The notes under the pieces: model-generated
Databases searched by the model: none
What the model was told of the DNA's origin: nothing
What the model saw: only the letters and a program-made list of their open reading frames with translations
Shown: positions 1 through 12,810 of the stretch, piece after piece
Layout: each line of letters begins with the position of its first letter
How positions within the stretch are numbered: the first letter of the stretch is position 1
Assembly (NCBI GenBank): GCA_027032075.1
Contig: JALVOC010000229.1
Span: 182,162-246,161, forward strand
Length of the DNA stretch: 64,000 nucleotides
From: Chromatiales bacterium
GTDB lineage: Bacteria; Pseudomonadota; Gammaproteobacteria; UBA6429; Thiohalophilaceae
Direction of reading: 5' to 3'
Made by a program: the position numbers and the translations under genes

Positions 1-314
1 CATAGAGTATTTGGTAACTTTAAATATCGGGTATACTTGTTCAGGCTGTCCCTCCATAGCTGCAACGGTTACCTGCCGGCAGTGGAGCACATGGGTCAGC
101 TTGACCTCCGTGATAAAAGTAATTATAGACCGATTGAGCAGGCAGTGGAGATTATTGCCTTGCAATGAAGGAGGTGCAGAGTGGTGTATTCTTTAGCGAC
201 TTTCGACAAGCGATGAGATTAACCGTGTTTCCCGTTTATGTTGGTATGCATGCGGCAAGCGGTTTTATCCGCCGGTTCGTTAACAAGACCGGCGGGTTTG
301 TATAGAGTGTACGA
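1..314. other. Intergenic stretch, no gene seen
   Basis: No convincing coding region is visible here. Short open frames exist but lack ribosome sites and recognisable protein character. The only structure seen is a hairpin at about 269-295 next to the end of the lipoprotein gene. Confidence 0.5.
269..295 (-). terminator. Possible terminator hairpin after the lipoprotein gene
   Basis: An 8-bp inverted repeat (CCGCCGGT / ACCGGCGG) with an 11-nt loop lies about 20 bp past the stop codon of the minus-strand lipoprotein gene. The minus-strand tail is A-rich rather than a clear T run, so this is a weak candidate. Confidence 0.4.
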
Positions 315-1958
315 TTATTTTTTGGTCGTAATAAAAACCGGTGCACCTGCAATGCGAATGGCATTGCCGTCCAGCGACAGTGGTGTTCCCACCGCACTGA
401 CCGTCTCAAGAATATCTGCTGGTAATAAGCCGGCTTGCAAGGCGTCCAACGGGACCAGCCTTTCGTCTCCAGGGTAGACCCAGGCTACCAGAGTATTCTC
501 AGTGGTACCTTCAAACCGGTAAACCCGAATATTGTCTGGTAACTGTTTTGCGCTAACGGGATTCTTGCCGTTCAGGTGACTGTGCAGGGTGAAATAAGCA
601 GTGTAAACGGGCTTGGGGAATCCCCAATAGTCTCTGATCCCAAAATGATCCTCGGCATAGTCGCGCGCCATACCCTGATCCATGTAGTTGTACCAAAACA
701 TCTTTTCTACACCCAGGTGCAAGGCCAGCACATGTGTCTTGATGATATAATTGGCCGCTTCTTCGCGGCTCAATCCCTGTACTTCCTCGCCCGAGTCTGG
801 ATAACCGAAAAAACCACCAGGATAATTTCCCTGATGTGGTGCGCCCACCTCGGTATACCAGATTGGCATCTGCACATTGTTCTGCTGCATGAGTGTGCGG
901 ATGTTCTGCAGATACCCTGCCATCCATTCTTCCGGGCTCGGGAAATCCGGCCAAGCATAGGGATGTAAGGAAAGGATGTCAAAATATCCGGCAGCTTTGC
1001 TTTGCAGGAATTTTTGCACGGGTCCGGTGCCGAGTTCTGCGATTTGATAGATAAGTTTGATCCCAGGATTGACGGCATTTGCTGCCTGTCTGACAGCTCT
1101 GGCTTTTGCTTCCAGATTGTCCCAGTAATATGGCCGATCGAACCGTGGCTCAAGATTCTCTTCCAGTCCCAGTTCCCAGTAGAGCACGCTGGGGTCCGCG
1201 GCAAAATACTGTCGCATCTTTGTTTCAAGTTCTGTTAGTTGTGCAGAGGAGATCGGATTACTGTCATTGGAGTCCCATGTATCCCCTAAAACCAGAGGGA
1301 GTTCAAGCATACCAAGTCCGCGCCGCCTCTCCATCGCAGACAACCACTCTGCCGGGCTGAATGTTTTCCATGTCGCGGTCTTGATCCATACGGGAAGATA
1401 AGGATCCTGCATATCGGCATGGACCATGCCGAAGGGAGAGGCTGCTTCGATGCGTCGCTCCGAGGTTGTTCTCGGTGCCAGAATTGCGAAACCATATTCT
1501 CGTGACTCACCCGGCTGGCGGTTTGGCAAAACCGCGGTATCATTGTCAGTTTTGAAGACCAGTCCGTAATAACCCACTGTTGTGTCGGGAGACTGGATGG
1601 TTTTCAACTCACCGGGGATGAGGAGAACAGGATCACCGAGTGGCCGCTTACGGAAGTCCTGCCATTGACAATAAATGGCAGCCGCTCCTGCGTGTTCAAC
1701 TTTTACACTGACGGTAAAGGTTTGTCCTGCCGGGTGCACATGATAGGCTGCATCATCGTATATTTCGATATTTACATTTCCGATCGGTTGATCCGGTGGA
1801 TTTGGCGGGTTCGGTGGATCCGGGGGATTCGGTGGAGCCGGTTCCTGTGGTGGATCCGGTTCCTGGCTGGCAGAGGCGGTGCCGGGTTGCCCACCGCCAC
1901 AACCCGTTATGATCGCAACTGTTGCCAGCAAAGCAAAAATGAATTGTCGTTGTGACAT
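315..1958 (-). CDS. Lipoprotein with clan GH-A-like glycosidase barrel
   Basis: A 547-residue exported lipoprotein. A signal peptide ends in the lipobox ITGC, with the lipidated cysteine at position 20. It is followed by a Pro/Asn/Asp-rich linker (about 33-58), a beta-rich region (60-165) and a barrel-like domain. Candidate catalytic acids are E266/E267 in WELGLEEN and E370 in WYTEVG, which match the acid/base and nucleophile positions of clan GH-A glycosidases. The segment around 332 (LHPYAWP) also fits such a barrel. The start has GAGAGG about 8 nt upstream. The substrate cannot be read from the sequence. It stands alone, with no sugar-transport or polysaccharide genes beside it. Confidence 0.7.
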   Translation of the reverse strand: MSQRQFIFALLATVAIITGCGGGQPGTASASQEPDPPQEPAPPNPPDPPNPPNPPDQPIGNVNIEIYDDAAYHVHPAGQTFTVSVKVEHAGAAAIYCQWQDFRKRPLGDPVLLIPGELKTIQSPDTTVGYYGLVFKTDNDTAVLPNRQPGESREYGFAILAPRTTSERRIEAASPFGMVHADMQDPYLPVWIKTATWKTFSPAEWLSAMERRRGLGMLELPLVLGDTWDSNDSNPISSAQLTELETKMRQYFAADPSVLYWELGLEENLEPRFDRPYYWDNLEAKARAVRQAANAVNPGIKLIYQIAELGTGPVQKFLQSKAAGYFDILSLHPYAWPDFPSPEEWMAGYLQNIRTLMQQNNVQMPIWYTEVGAPHQGNYPGGFFGYPDSGEEVQGLSREEAANYIIKTHVLALHLGVEKMFWYNYMDQGMARDYAEDHFGIRDYWGFPKPVYTAYFTLHSHLNGKNPVSAKQLPDNIRVYRFEGTTENTLVAWVYPGDERLVPLDALQAGLLPADILETVSAVGTPLSLDGNAIRIAGAPVFITTKK

Positions 1959-2166
1959 AACGCCTCTCCATGTGCCGACTTGGTAGTAGCAGCACGATGA
2001 TTATCCCTGTTTATATGGACACCTAGATTGATGAGACAATATCTTCAGAAGAGAAGTGCCATATCTGCAAGTATATCAATGAATTTAAATCAGAAGCAGT
2101 GCGTCGTGTCACAGGAACCAACAAAACCACAGCAGAGGATAGACAGAAATGCGTTCGGCGTCACAA

Positions 2167-2247
2167 ACCCGCCAGATAAACAGGGCGGGTAGCGGAGAAC
2201 CGTCTTACCAATTTCCAAGTGGACAGCTTTTTCGCAACGGTTTTTAG
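2167..2247. repeat. One-ended fragment of palindromic repeat family A plus a small hairpin
   Basis: Read on the minus strand, 2247 down to 2191 resembles the left end of the full element at 34491-34707: a GCGAAAAAGCTGTCCACTT-like end, then ATTGGTAAG, then a GGTTCTCCGCTA-like stem. The matching second end is missing. Beyond it an ACCCGCC/GGCGGGT inverted repeat (2167-2190) replaces the usual inner stem. The rest of 1959-2381, between the lipoprotein gene and the end of purB, holds nothing recognisable. Confidence 0.5.
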
Positions 2248-2381
2248 TATGCAGGCGTAAAATTTTCGATCATTATGAACCGGCGAAATAAATACTCACT
2301 GAGACGTGGGATGATCGATAGTTTGATTAATGTCACAGTTTTTCTTTATATATGGTGTGCGCAGTGATGGCCAGATGAAAA

Positions 2382-4093
<1,712 letters not shown>

Positions 4094-4288
4094 TTATGAC
4101 ACTTTTTTGTAAATCAGCCCCGGGTTCAGCATGACTTCATTGTGACCCAACTGGTCGAGCGGACAGCCTTCGCTGTCACAGCGAGCCAAACGGTCGTATG
4201 CGTATTTGTAGCCATTACTCTCGATGGTTTCATAAATCGGTTTGCCCAGGTGTGAACCAATTTTCCGACCCAGGTTAGGCTTTTCCAT
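4094..4288 (-). CDS. Small hypothetical protein (64 aa)
   Basis: A 64-residue soluble protein starting MEKPNLGRKIGSHLGKP. It has two cysteines five residues apart (RCDSEGC) and no signal peptide or membrane segment. An AGGAG ribosome site sits about 6 nt before the ATG, which supports real translation. I do not recognise the family. It stands alone between purB and a composite repeat. The cysteine pair could bind a metal, but that is a guess. Confidence 0.65.
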   Translation of the reverse strand: MEKPNLGRKIGSHLGKPIYETIESNGYKYAYDRLARCDSEGCPLDQLGHNEVMLNPGLIYKKVS

Positions 4289-4434
4289 AATTTTCTCCTG
4301 CGTATTTTGCTGATTTAAGGATAAAAATTATATCGGCCCGCTTGTCTGCGACTTTAATCAAGTCGTCATTTTGAAAAAATCAAGTTGTGAAGTTGTGATC
4401 GAGCACACATCAGGAAAAAATCAACGGCCTTTCA

Positions 4435-4835
4435 CTAAATAGTTGTGCGAAAAGGGTGTCCATTTTCATCTCTGGCGGTCAGATGCGGCTGTCGAGCTTA
4501 GCTGGACGATGTACAGGAGGTACGTGTGTCGTGGCGCACAGGGATGTGCGGGAATGGTGGTATTTGCAGCGTATCATTAAAATACCTCTGCCCCTGATGC
4601 GAAACCAGAATCTGCCAATAATGTTAAATGATCTGGTATTCAGAATACTTATTTAGCAGCGATTTCTATACAGCGAGGAGCCGGTTCTCCGATAGCCGCT
4701 GGCAAGACACGCTGTGAATACTTCCCTGTAAGCTTCGCGGCAGCTTCCCTGCTGCCGAGAGTCTTGCCATCGGCTAGCGGAGAACCGGCTTGCTAAGAAC
4801 TAATTGATACCCTTTTTGCGCGGCTATCTATTTAG
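4435..4835. repeat. Palindromic repeat family A, copy 1, with a family B element nested inside
   Basis: The left end (4435-4462) contains GTGCGAAAAGGGTGTCCA. The right end (4805-4835) is its inverted partner with a 4-bp insertion, both bounded by CTAAATAG-type sequence. Inner stems at 4680-4708 and 4761-4789 (GCCGGTTCTCCG...) are inverted copies with two mismatches. The loop holds CACGCTGTGAATAC, then TTCCCTGTAAGCTT and a GGCAGC/GCTGCC hairpin. Between the left end and the inner stem lies a truncated, inverted family B element. No transposase frame is present, so this looks like a non-autonomous, MITE-like structure. Confidence 0.75.
4463..4650 (-). repeat. Truncated family B repeat inside the family A copy
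   Basis: Read on the minus strand this matches the first about 190 bp of the element at 25561-25823: a GAATACCAG-type end, then CAGATTCT.GTTTCGCATC, the TACATCGTCCAGC segment and CAGCCGCATCTGACCGCCAG. The second half, with the other terminal repeat, is absent. This suggests insertion into the family A element followed by loss of one end. Confidence 0.65.
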
Positions 4836-4896
4836 AGAAAAAACCGTGGACTGAATTCATGCTGACTGCCTGAATCAACAAGATGGCCAGAATAAA

Positions 4897-4925
4897 AAAA
4901 GCCCCGTGGATAACGGGGCATTTTC
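4897..4925 (-). terminator. Rho-independent terminator of acnA
   Basis: Read on the minus strand this is a GCCCCGT/ACGGGGC stem followed by a run of T, about 20 bp past the acnA stop codon. Confidence 0.85.
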
Positions 4926-4943
4926 GGGTGTGAGCAGGCCCGT

Positions 4944-7604
<2,661 letters not shown>

Positions 7605-7743
7605 TATGGCTCCTTAACAACATGATTGATTTCCAGCTGCGTCGTGACGCAGAGAACGGGCATTATACGCGAAACCCGAAGCGCCTTCCTGGTGATAATT
7701 AATCTATAAAATACAACAGGATAGAGTCTGTTCTTAAAGTGGG

Positions 7744-8382
7744 TTAATGGAGCTGGCGGCGGATTTCCTCTTCCAGAATGCGTTTGGCCTCTTCGACCAG
7801 CTGGCCACGCTTGAGCAGGATTTGCCAGCGGCTTCCCCCCATTTGCGCCCACAAGACCGCCGAGCGCATGCCGGCCAGCAGCAGTGCGCGGATGCGGTTG
7901 GCGTTGTCCGGATTGGAAAGGAAACGCTCTTCACCCGAGACCATGATTTTCGGCGCCAACTGGCTGACGGTTTCGCTGTAGAGATCGGCGAGGTTGGCGA
8001 TGATATTTTCATGAGTGATGTGAAAATGCTCGCTTTGCCTGTGGGCCCGCTCGATTCCGTCAGCCAGCTTGTCCAGCATCGCCTTGTTCTTGCTGAGTTT
8101 GCGTTGCAGGTGGAGCAGGGCAATCACATAGCGGGCGATATCGAGATCGTGTTGCTGATGATCGTTGTCCAGTTGGACGATGAGGGTGTTGAGACCGGTA
8201 CGCAGGTATTCAACCCGCCCGTAGACCGCATCGACATCGGCGGGATCGGTTTCAAAAATACTGCGTATGCAGGTCTCAAAATCGTGCTGATCCACCATGC
8301 CGCTGGTGGCGAGATCTTTTACCAGGGTGACTGCCTGAAAAATGCCGGCGAGGGCCAGGGTTTTGTTTCGTATTTTACTCAT
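7744..8382 (-). CDS. hflD: HflD, high frequency lysogenisation protein homologue
   Basis: 212 residues and mostly helical, matching HflD (DUF489). In E. coli HflD is a peripheral membrane protein that acts on phage lambda CII; its host role is unclear. Recognition rests on the N-terminal AGIFQAVTLVKDLA segment, overall length and position 6 nt downstream of mnmA on the same strand, as in E. coli. It is probably translated from the mnmA transcript. Confidence 0.93.
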   Translation of the reverse strand: MSKIRNKTLALAGIFQAVTLVKDLATSGMVDQHDFETCIRSIFETDPADVDAVYGRVEYLRTGLNTLIVQLDNDHQQHDLDIARYVIALLHLQRKLSKNKAMLDKLADGIERAHRQSEHFHITHENIIANLADLYSETVSQLAPKIMVSGEERFLSNPDNANRIRALLLAGMRSAVLWAQMGGSRWQILLKRGQLVEEAKRILEEEIRRQLH

Positions 8383-8388
8383 GTTTTT

Positions 8389-9489
8389 TTACTGTCGTTC
8401 AAAATGGTTGATAATGCCACCACCGAGGCACGTCTCACCCTGATAGAACACCACCGATTGGCCCGGCGTCACCGCCCATTGGGGAGAGTCAAAGCGGACA
8501 TGGCAGGTGGTTTTGTCAAGGCTTTCAATGGTGCAGGCGGCATCCTGCTGCCGGTAACGGGTTTTTGCCGTACAGTGCATGGGCAGCGCCGGGGCTTCAC
8601 CGGCAACCCAGTGCAGATCGATCGCGGTCAGGCGTTTGCTGTAAAGCAGCGGGTGATCATGCCCGTCAACCACGATCAGGATATTGTTCTCGAGATCCTT
8701 GTCGGCCACATACCAGACAGCACCTTCATACCCCTTGATCCCCCCAATCCCCAATCCCTGCCGCTGGCCCAGGGTGTAATACATCAGGCCCTCGTGCCGG
8801 CCGAGCCGGGTCCCGTCAGGGGTTTGGATCTCACCCGGCTGGGCGGGGAGGTAGCGTTTCAGAAAAGCCCGGAAATTCCGTTCCCCGATGAAACAAATAC
8901 CGGTACTGTCTTTCTTGTTATGGGTGATGAGGTGATGTTGCAAGGCGATCTCACGCACGCGGCTTTTTTCCAGTTCACCGATCGGGAACAGGCTTTGCGC
9001 CAGCTGGCTCTGCCCAAGGGTATAGAGAAAATAACTTTGATCCTTGTTGGTGTCCCTGCCGCGCAACAGGGTGTAGCGGCCTTCTTTTTCACCAATGCGG
9101 GCGTAATGGCCGGTGGCGATCGCGCCCGCACCCAATGACAAGGCATACTCCAGGAACGCCTTGAACTTGATCTCGCGGTTGCAGAGGATATCGGGATTGG
9201 GGGTGCGGCCGGCACGATACTCCTGCAGGAAATAGGCGAACACCCGATCCCAGTATTGATCGGCAAAATTCACCCCTTGCAGGGGGATCCCCAGGGTTTC
9301 ACAGACCTGACGGGCATCAGCCAGATCCGCTTCAGCGGCACAATGATCCTCGGTATCGTCGCCTTCCCAGTTCTTCATGAACACACCGTGCACCTCATAG
9401 CCCTGCTGTTTCAACAGCAGGGCGGCGACAGAGGAGTCCACACCACCGGAGATGCCGACGATGACCTTGTTGGAAGAGTCCGGGTTCAT
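8389..9489 (-). CDS. mnmA: tRNA-specific 2-thiouridylase MnmA
   Basis: 366 residues. MnmA thiolates U34 of tRNA-Lys, tRNA-Glu and tRNA-Gln using ATP and sulfur passed from the Tus relay. The PP-loop SGGVDSS is at 14-20. The two catalytic cysteines are C103 ([10 protein letters not shown]) and C199 ([11 protein letters not shown]). The gene is in a run with nudJ upstream and hflD downstream, the conserved gammaproteobacterial order. Confidence 0.97.
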   Translation of the reverse strand: MNPDSSNKVIVGISGGVDSSVAALLLKQQGYEVHGVFMKNWEGDDTEDHCAAEADLADARQVCETLGIPLQGVNFADQYWDRVFAYFLQEYRAGRTPNPDILCNREIKFKAFLEYALSLGAGAIATGHYARIGEKEGRYTLLRGRDTNKDQSYFLYTLGQSQLAQSLFPIGELEKSRVREIALQHHLITHNKKDSTGICFIGERNFRAFLKRYLPAQPGEIQTPDGTRLGRHEGLMYYTLGQRQGLGIGGIKGYEGAVWYVADKDLENNILIVVDGHDHPLLYSKRLTAIDLHWVAGEAPALPMHCTAKTRYRQQDAACTIESLDKTTCHVRFDSPQWAVTPGQSVVFYQGETCLGGGIINHFERQ

Positions 9490-9594
9490 GAAATTACCGT
9501 GCAGGCCTGGTTTCGGCGTATTCCGAACGATACGCCATCGGTTGTTGGCAGAGTATTCATTGCAAGATGAGCAGGGGATCCGTGGAATAAATAA

Positions 9595-10056
9595 TCAATC
9601 GATATCATGGTAAAGGCTTAAGGGATAACGCTGCCCGGCAAGATAGTCCTCGATACAACGTAACACAAGCGGACTGCGTAATTGCGCCTCACGTCGTTTC
9701 AGTTCATCCAGGCTCAGCCAGACCGTGCGCAGGATATCTGTATCCAATGAGCGCTCTGCATGATGCTCCTGCACACTGCCGCTAAAACAATGGCGCAAAA
9801 AGGTCTCACCCGTTTGCGGCATGCGCCAGCGGTAGATGCCGGTCACTGCCACGGGGTGAAAATCCCAGGCGGTCTCTTCCAGGGTTTCCCGTATCACCGC
9901 CCCGGTAAAACTTTCACCGTGCTCGACGTGACCGGCGGGCTGGTTCAGCACCTGTTTTTCCCCGACCATTTCTTCGACCAGCAGAAAACGGTTTTCCCGT
10001 TCGACGATGGCGGCGACGGTGACGTGTAACAGAGGGGTTCGGGGTTCCTGTGTCAT
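9595..10056 (-). CDS. nudJ: NUDIX hydrolase, phosphatase NudJ
   Basis: The chosen start gives MTQEPRTPLLHVTVAA and 153 residues, the length of E. coli NudJ. A longer reading from 10116 would only add out-of-family residues. The NUDIX box is present as GHVEHGESFTGAVIRETLEET. NudJ removes phosphate from nucleoside di- and triphosphates and from HMP pyrophosphate. The first 143 nt overlap the 3' end of rluE in another frame. It sits between rluE and mnmA as in E. coli. Confidence 0.93.
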   Translation of the reverse strand: MTQEPRTPLLHVTVAAIVERENRFLLVEEMVGEKQVLNQPAGHVEHGESFTGAVIRETLEETAWDFHPVAVTGIYRWRMPQTGETFLRHCFSGSVQEHHAERSLDTDILRTVWLSLDELKRREAQLRSPLVLRCIEDYLAGQRYPLSLYHDID

Positions 10057-10612
10057 GACAGATATCAGTCCGGTTAACGTTAAGTTGACGCCACTGGCCC
10101 GGTGCCAGATCGGCAATGGTCCAGTCCGCTACAGCATAGCGAATCAGCCGCAAGGTGGGAAAACCGGCTGCGGCAGTCATACGCCGCACCTGCCGGTTGC
10201 GCCCTTCCCGCAGGGTGAGTGCAAGCCAGGCAGTGGGGATATTAGCACGGAAGCGTATTGGCGGTGTTCTGGGCCAGATATCGGGCGCTGCGATCAGATG
10301 GGCTTTGGCAGGCGCGGTGATGCCATCCTTCAGCTCGATGCCGTGTTCCCATTTTTCCAGCGCAGCCGCATCGGGGAGGCCTTCCACCTGGACCCAGTAG
10401 GTTTTGGGTAACTTGTGGCGGGGGTGGCTGATGCAGTGTTGCAGACGGCCGTCATCGGTCAATAACACCAACCCTTCACTGTCCTTGTCCAGCCGTCCGG
10501 CAGGATAGACATCCGCCTGGTCGATATAGTCGGCCAGTGTCGGTGTGTCGCCCTGACGGCTGAACTGGCAGAGCACCCCGCAGGGTTTGTTGAAAAGAAT
10601 GATTTTTGCCAT
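9914..10612 (-). CDS. rluE: 23S rRNA pseudouridine synthase RluE
   Basis: RluE makes pseudouridine 2457 in 23S rRNA. The start MAKIILFNKPCGVL is preferred over an upstream TTG that adds ten residues. The catalytic aspartate lies in AGRLDKDSEGL, and REGRNRQVRRM is the family's second motif. It is 232 residues. After the usual end of the fold (LAPGQWRQL) the frame runs about 40 residues further, arginine-rich, on top of nudJ. This tail may be junk left by loss of an earlier stop codon. It is divergent from icd. Confidence 0.92.
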   Translation of the reverse strand: MAKIILFNKPCGVLCQFSRQGDTPTLADYIDQADVYPAGRLDKDSEGLVLLTDDGRLQHCISHPRHKLPKTYWVQVEGLPDAAALEKWEHGIELKDGITAPAKAHLIAAPDIWPRTPPIRFRANIPTAWLALTLREGRNRQVRRMTAAAGFPTLRLIRYAVADWTIADLAPGQWRQLNVNRTDICHDTGTPNPSVTRHRRRHRRTGKPFSAGRRNGRGKTGAEPARRSRRAR

Positions 10613-10691
10613 GGTTTTTTCTTCGCCCGTCGGGGGCGTCAAGAAATGATATACTCGCGGGCCAAATTTTAATCTGCAATCTGGAGTTCAC

Positions 10692-11948
10692 ATGGGTTAC
10701 GAAAAAATAACCATACCCGAGAATGGCGAGAAGATCACCGTCCGTGCCGACGGTGGTTTGACAGTGCCGGACAATCCCATCATTCCTTACATCGAAGGCG
10801 ATGGTATCGGTGTCGATATCACGCCGGTGATGCAAAAGGTCACTGATGCCGCGGTGGAAAAAGCCTACGCCGGCAAACGGGCGATTCGCTGGATGGAAAT
10901 CTATGCGGGTGAAAAATCAACCCGGGTGTATGGCAGTGATACCTGGCTGTCGAACGAAACCATGGATGCCATTCGTGACTTCAGCGTGGCGATAAAAGGT
11001 CCCTTGACCACACCGGTGGGAGGCGGCATCCGTTCTCTCAACGTCACCCTGCGCCAGGATCTGGATCTGTATGTCTGCCTGCGCCCGGTACGGTATTACA
11101 CCGGCACGCCAAGCCCGGTGAAAGAGCCGGAAAAAACCGACATGGTGATTTTCCGTGAGAACTCCGAAGATATCTATGCCGGCATCGAGTGGCCCGCCGG
11201 CAGTGAGGAGGTGAAAAAGGTCATTGCCTTTTTGCAGGATGAGATGGGGGTCAGCAAGATCCGCTTCCCCGAGACCTCCGGTATCGGCATCAAGCCGGTT
11301 TCCAGCGAGGGAACCAAGCGGCTGGTGCGCAAGGCAATCCAGTATGCCATCGACAATGATCGTGACTCGGTGACCCTGGTGCACAAGGGAAACATCATGA
11401 AATTCACCGAAGGTGCTTTCAAGGAGTGGGGTTATGAACTGGCGCGGGAGGAATTCGGTGCGGTTGAAATCGACGGCGGGCCGTGGTGCAGCTTCAAAAA
11501 TCCCCAGACCGGCAAAGCGATCGTCATCAAGGATGTGATTGCCGATGCCTTCCTCCAGCAGATCCTGCTGCGTCCGGCCGAGTACGACGTTATCGCCACT
11601 CTCAATCTCAATGGTGACTATGTCTCTGACGCCCTGGCGGCGCAGGTGGGCGGGATCGGCATCGCGCCGGGTGCCAACCTGTCGGATACCGTGGGCCTGT
11701 TCGAGGCAACGCACGGAACAGCGCCGAAATATGCCGGCCAGGACAAGGTCAACCCCGGTTCCCTGATCCTTTCGGCCGAGATGATGTTACGCCATCTCGG
11801 CTGGAGCGAGGCGGCGGATCGGATCGTCAAGGGGATGTCTGCTGCCATCGCGGCGAAAACCGTCACCTATGATCTGGAACGCCTGATGGAAGGGGCAACC
11901 CTGGTCAGCTGTTCCGGCTTTGGTGAGGCGATCATCGGCAATATGTAA
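10692..11948 (+). CDS. icd: NADP-dependent isocitrate dehydrogenase
   Basis: 418 residues. It oxidises isocitrate to 2-oxoglutarate with NADP in the TCA cycle. The substrate loop [13 protein letters not shown] contains S115, the equivalent of the serine phosphorylated by AceK in E. coli. [15 protein letters not shown] and the C-terminal [15 protein letters not shown] segments are typical. CTGGAG precedes the ATG. It is divergent from rluE with a 79-bp gap that must hold both promoters, and a hairpin terminator follows. Confidence 0.97.
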   Translation: MGYEKITIPENGEKITVRADGGLTVPDNPIIPYIEGDGIGVDITPVMQKVTDAAVEKAYAGKRAIRWMEIYAGEKSTRVYGSDTWLSNETMDAIRDFSVAIKGPLTTPVGGGIRSLNVTLRQDLDLYVCLRPVRYYTGTPSPVKEPEKTDMVIFRENSEDIYAGIEWPAGSEEVKKVIAFLQDEMGVSKIRFPETSGIGIKPVSSEGTKRLVRKAIQYAIDNDRDSVTLVHKGNIMKFTEGAFKEWGYELAREEFGAVEIDGGPWCSFKNPQTGKAIVIKDVIADAFLQQILLRPAEYDVIATLNLNGDYVSDALAAQVGGIGIAPGANLSDTVGLFEATHGTAPKYAGQDKVNPGSLILSAEMMLRHLGWSEAADRIVKGMSAAIAAKTVTYDLERLMEGATLVSCSGFGEAIIGNM

Positions 11949-11985
11949 GCCTCCCGCACCGTTTCGGGACCAGGAATAAAGAAAC

Positions 11986-12004
11986 GCCCCGCGGATCGCG
12001 GGGC
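11986..12004. terminator. Bidirectional hairpin between icd and the cspD-like gene
   Basis: An 8-bp perfect stem GCCCCGCG / CGCGGGGC with a 3-nt loop. The flanks are AAAGAAA on the left and TCTTTAAAT on the right. It lies between convergent genes and probably serves both. Confidence 0.75.
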
Positions 12005-12022
12005 AGTCTTTAAATAATGAGA

Positions 12023-12253
12023 TTAATGCTCGACAGATTTGTGGGGTTCGTCCGCCAGTGTGATGGCGGTCGCGTGCATCCCTTTCGGGCCCTGCGTGCA
12101 CTCAAATTCCACAAACTGGCCTTTTTTCAAGGTCTTGTAGCCATCCATCGAGATGGCGGAAAAATGGGCGAAAATATCATCACCTCCTTCACTTGGAGCG
12201 ATAAACCCATAGCCTTTGGCGTTGCTGAACCACTTTACTGTACCTCTAGACAT
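12023..12253 (-). CDS. cspD: Cold-shock domain protein (CspD-like)
   Basis: 76 residues, a single cold-shock domain that binds single-stranded nucleic acid. RNP1 (KGYGFI) and RNP2 (DIFAHF) are intact. It is divergent from clpS, the position of cspD in E. coli, so the symbol rests on gene order. An acidic/His C-terminal tail (ADEPHKSVEH) extends past the domain. E. coli CspD inhibits replication in stationary phase, but that role is not visible here. Confidence 0.88.
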   Translation of the reverse strand: MSRGTVKWFSNAKGYGFIAPSEGGDDIFAHFSAISMDGYKTLKKGQFVEFECTQGPKGMHATAITLADEPHKSVEH

Positions 12254-12465
12254 GCCTTCCTAGCCTCCTTGTCATGCTATACTACAAACCCACACTATTG
12301 TTAAAAGTATAACTTTTAACGCGGGCCTAAACATTTTATTCTTAACGGAACCAGTATGGCACCGCACCCTCTAAAATATAGCCAATATTTTAAAATCTGC
12401 ATGTGAAAAATGCCACATAAATGAAAGATAGGCATCTCTGACAAGCATCGGCTAAAATCAAAGTT

Positions 12466-12792
12466 ATGAGCGAGAACCAATTACCACAGCATTACGATGA
12501 TAATCTGGCAACGGAGGAGGCCAAACCAAAATTAAAACGCCCTCCGATGTATAAAGTTGTCTTGATTAATGACGATTACACCCCTATGGAATTCGTTGTG
12601 CACGTGCTGGAAGCATTTTTTGGCATGGATCGTGAAAAGGCTACTCATATCATGCTGAACGTGCACACCAAAGGGAAAGGTATTTGTGGTATTTATCCCC
12701 GGGATATTGCGGAAACCAAAGTTGCTCAGGTGAATGAATATTCAAGGCAGAATGAACATCCCCTGTTGTGCACAATGGAAGCGGATTCCTGA
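12466..12792 (+). CDS. clpS: ATP-dependent Clp protease adaptor ClpS
   Basis: 108 residues. ClpS recognises N-degron substrates (Leu, Phe, Tyr, Trp) and hands them to ClpAP. The core [15 protein letters not shown] is present, including the Asn-Asp residues that contact the substrate amino terminus. A flexible charged N-terminus precedes it, as is usual. It is 18 nt upstream of clpA and clearly co-transcribed. Confidence 0.97.
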   Translation: MSENQLPQHYDDNLATEEAKPKLKRPPMYKVVLINDDYTPMEFVVHVLEAFFGMDREKATHIMLNVHTKGKGICGIYPRDIAETKVAQVNEYSRQNEHPLLCTMEADS

Positions 12793-12810
12793 GACATAAG
12801 GTGGTTACTG

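Noticed and set aside
4456..4656. Possible 66-residue gene sharing GGQMRLSSLAGRCTG with a frame at 25581-25850
   Set aside because: The shared peptide is simply the translation of repeat family B in two copies, not evidence of a protein family.
7747..9138. Long open frame (463 codons) on the plus strand
   Set aside because: It lies antisense to hflD and mnmA, which are certain genes, and its translation has no family character; it is a GC-bias shadow.
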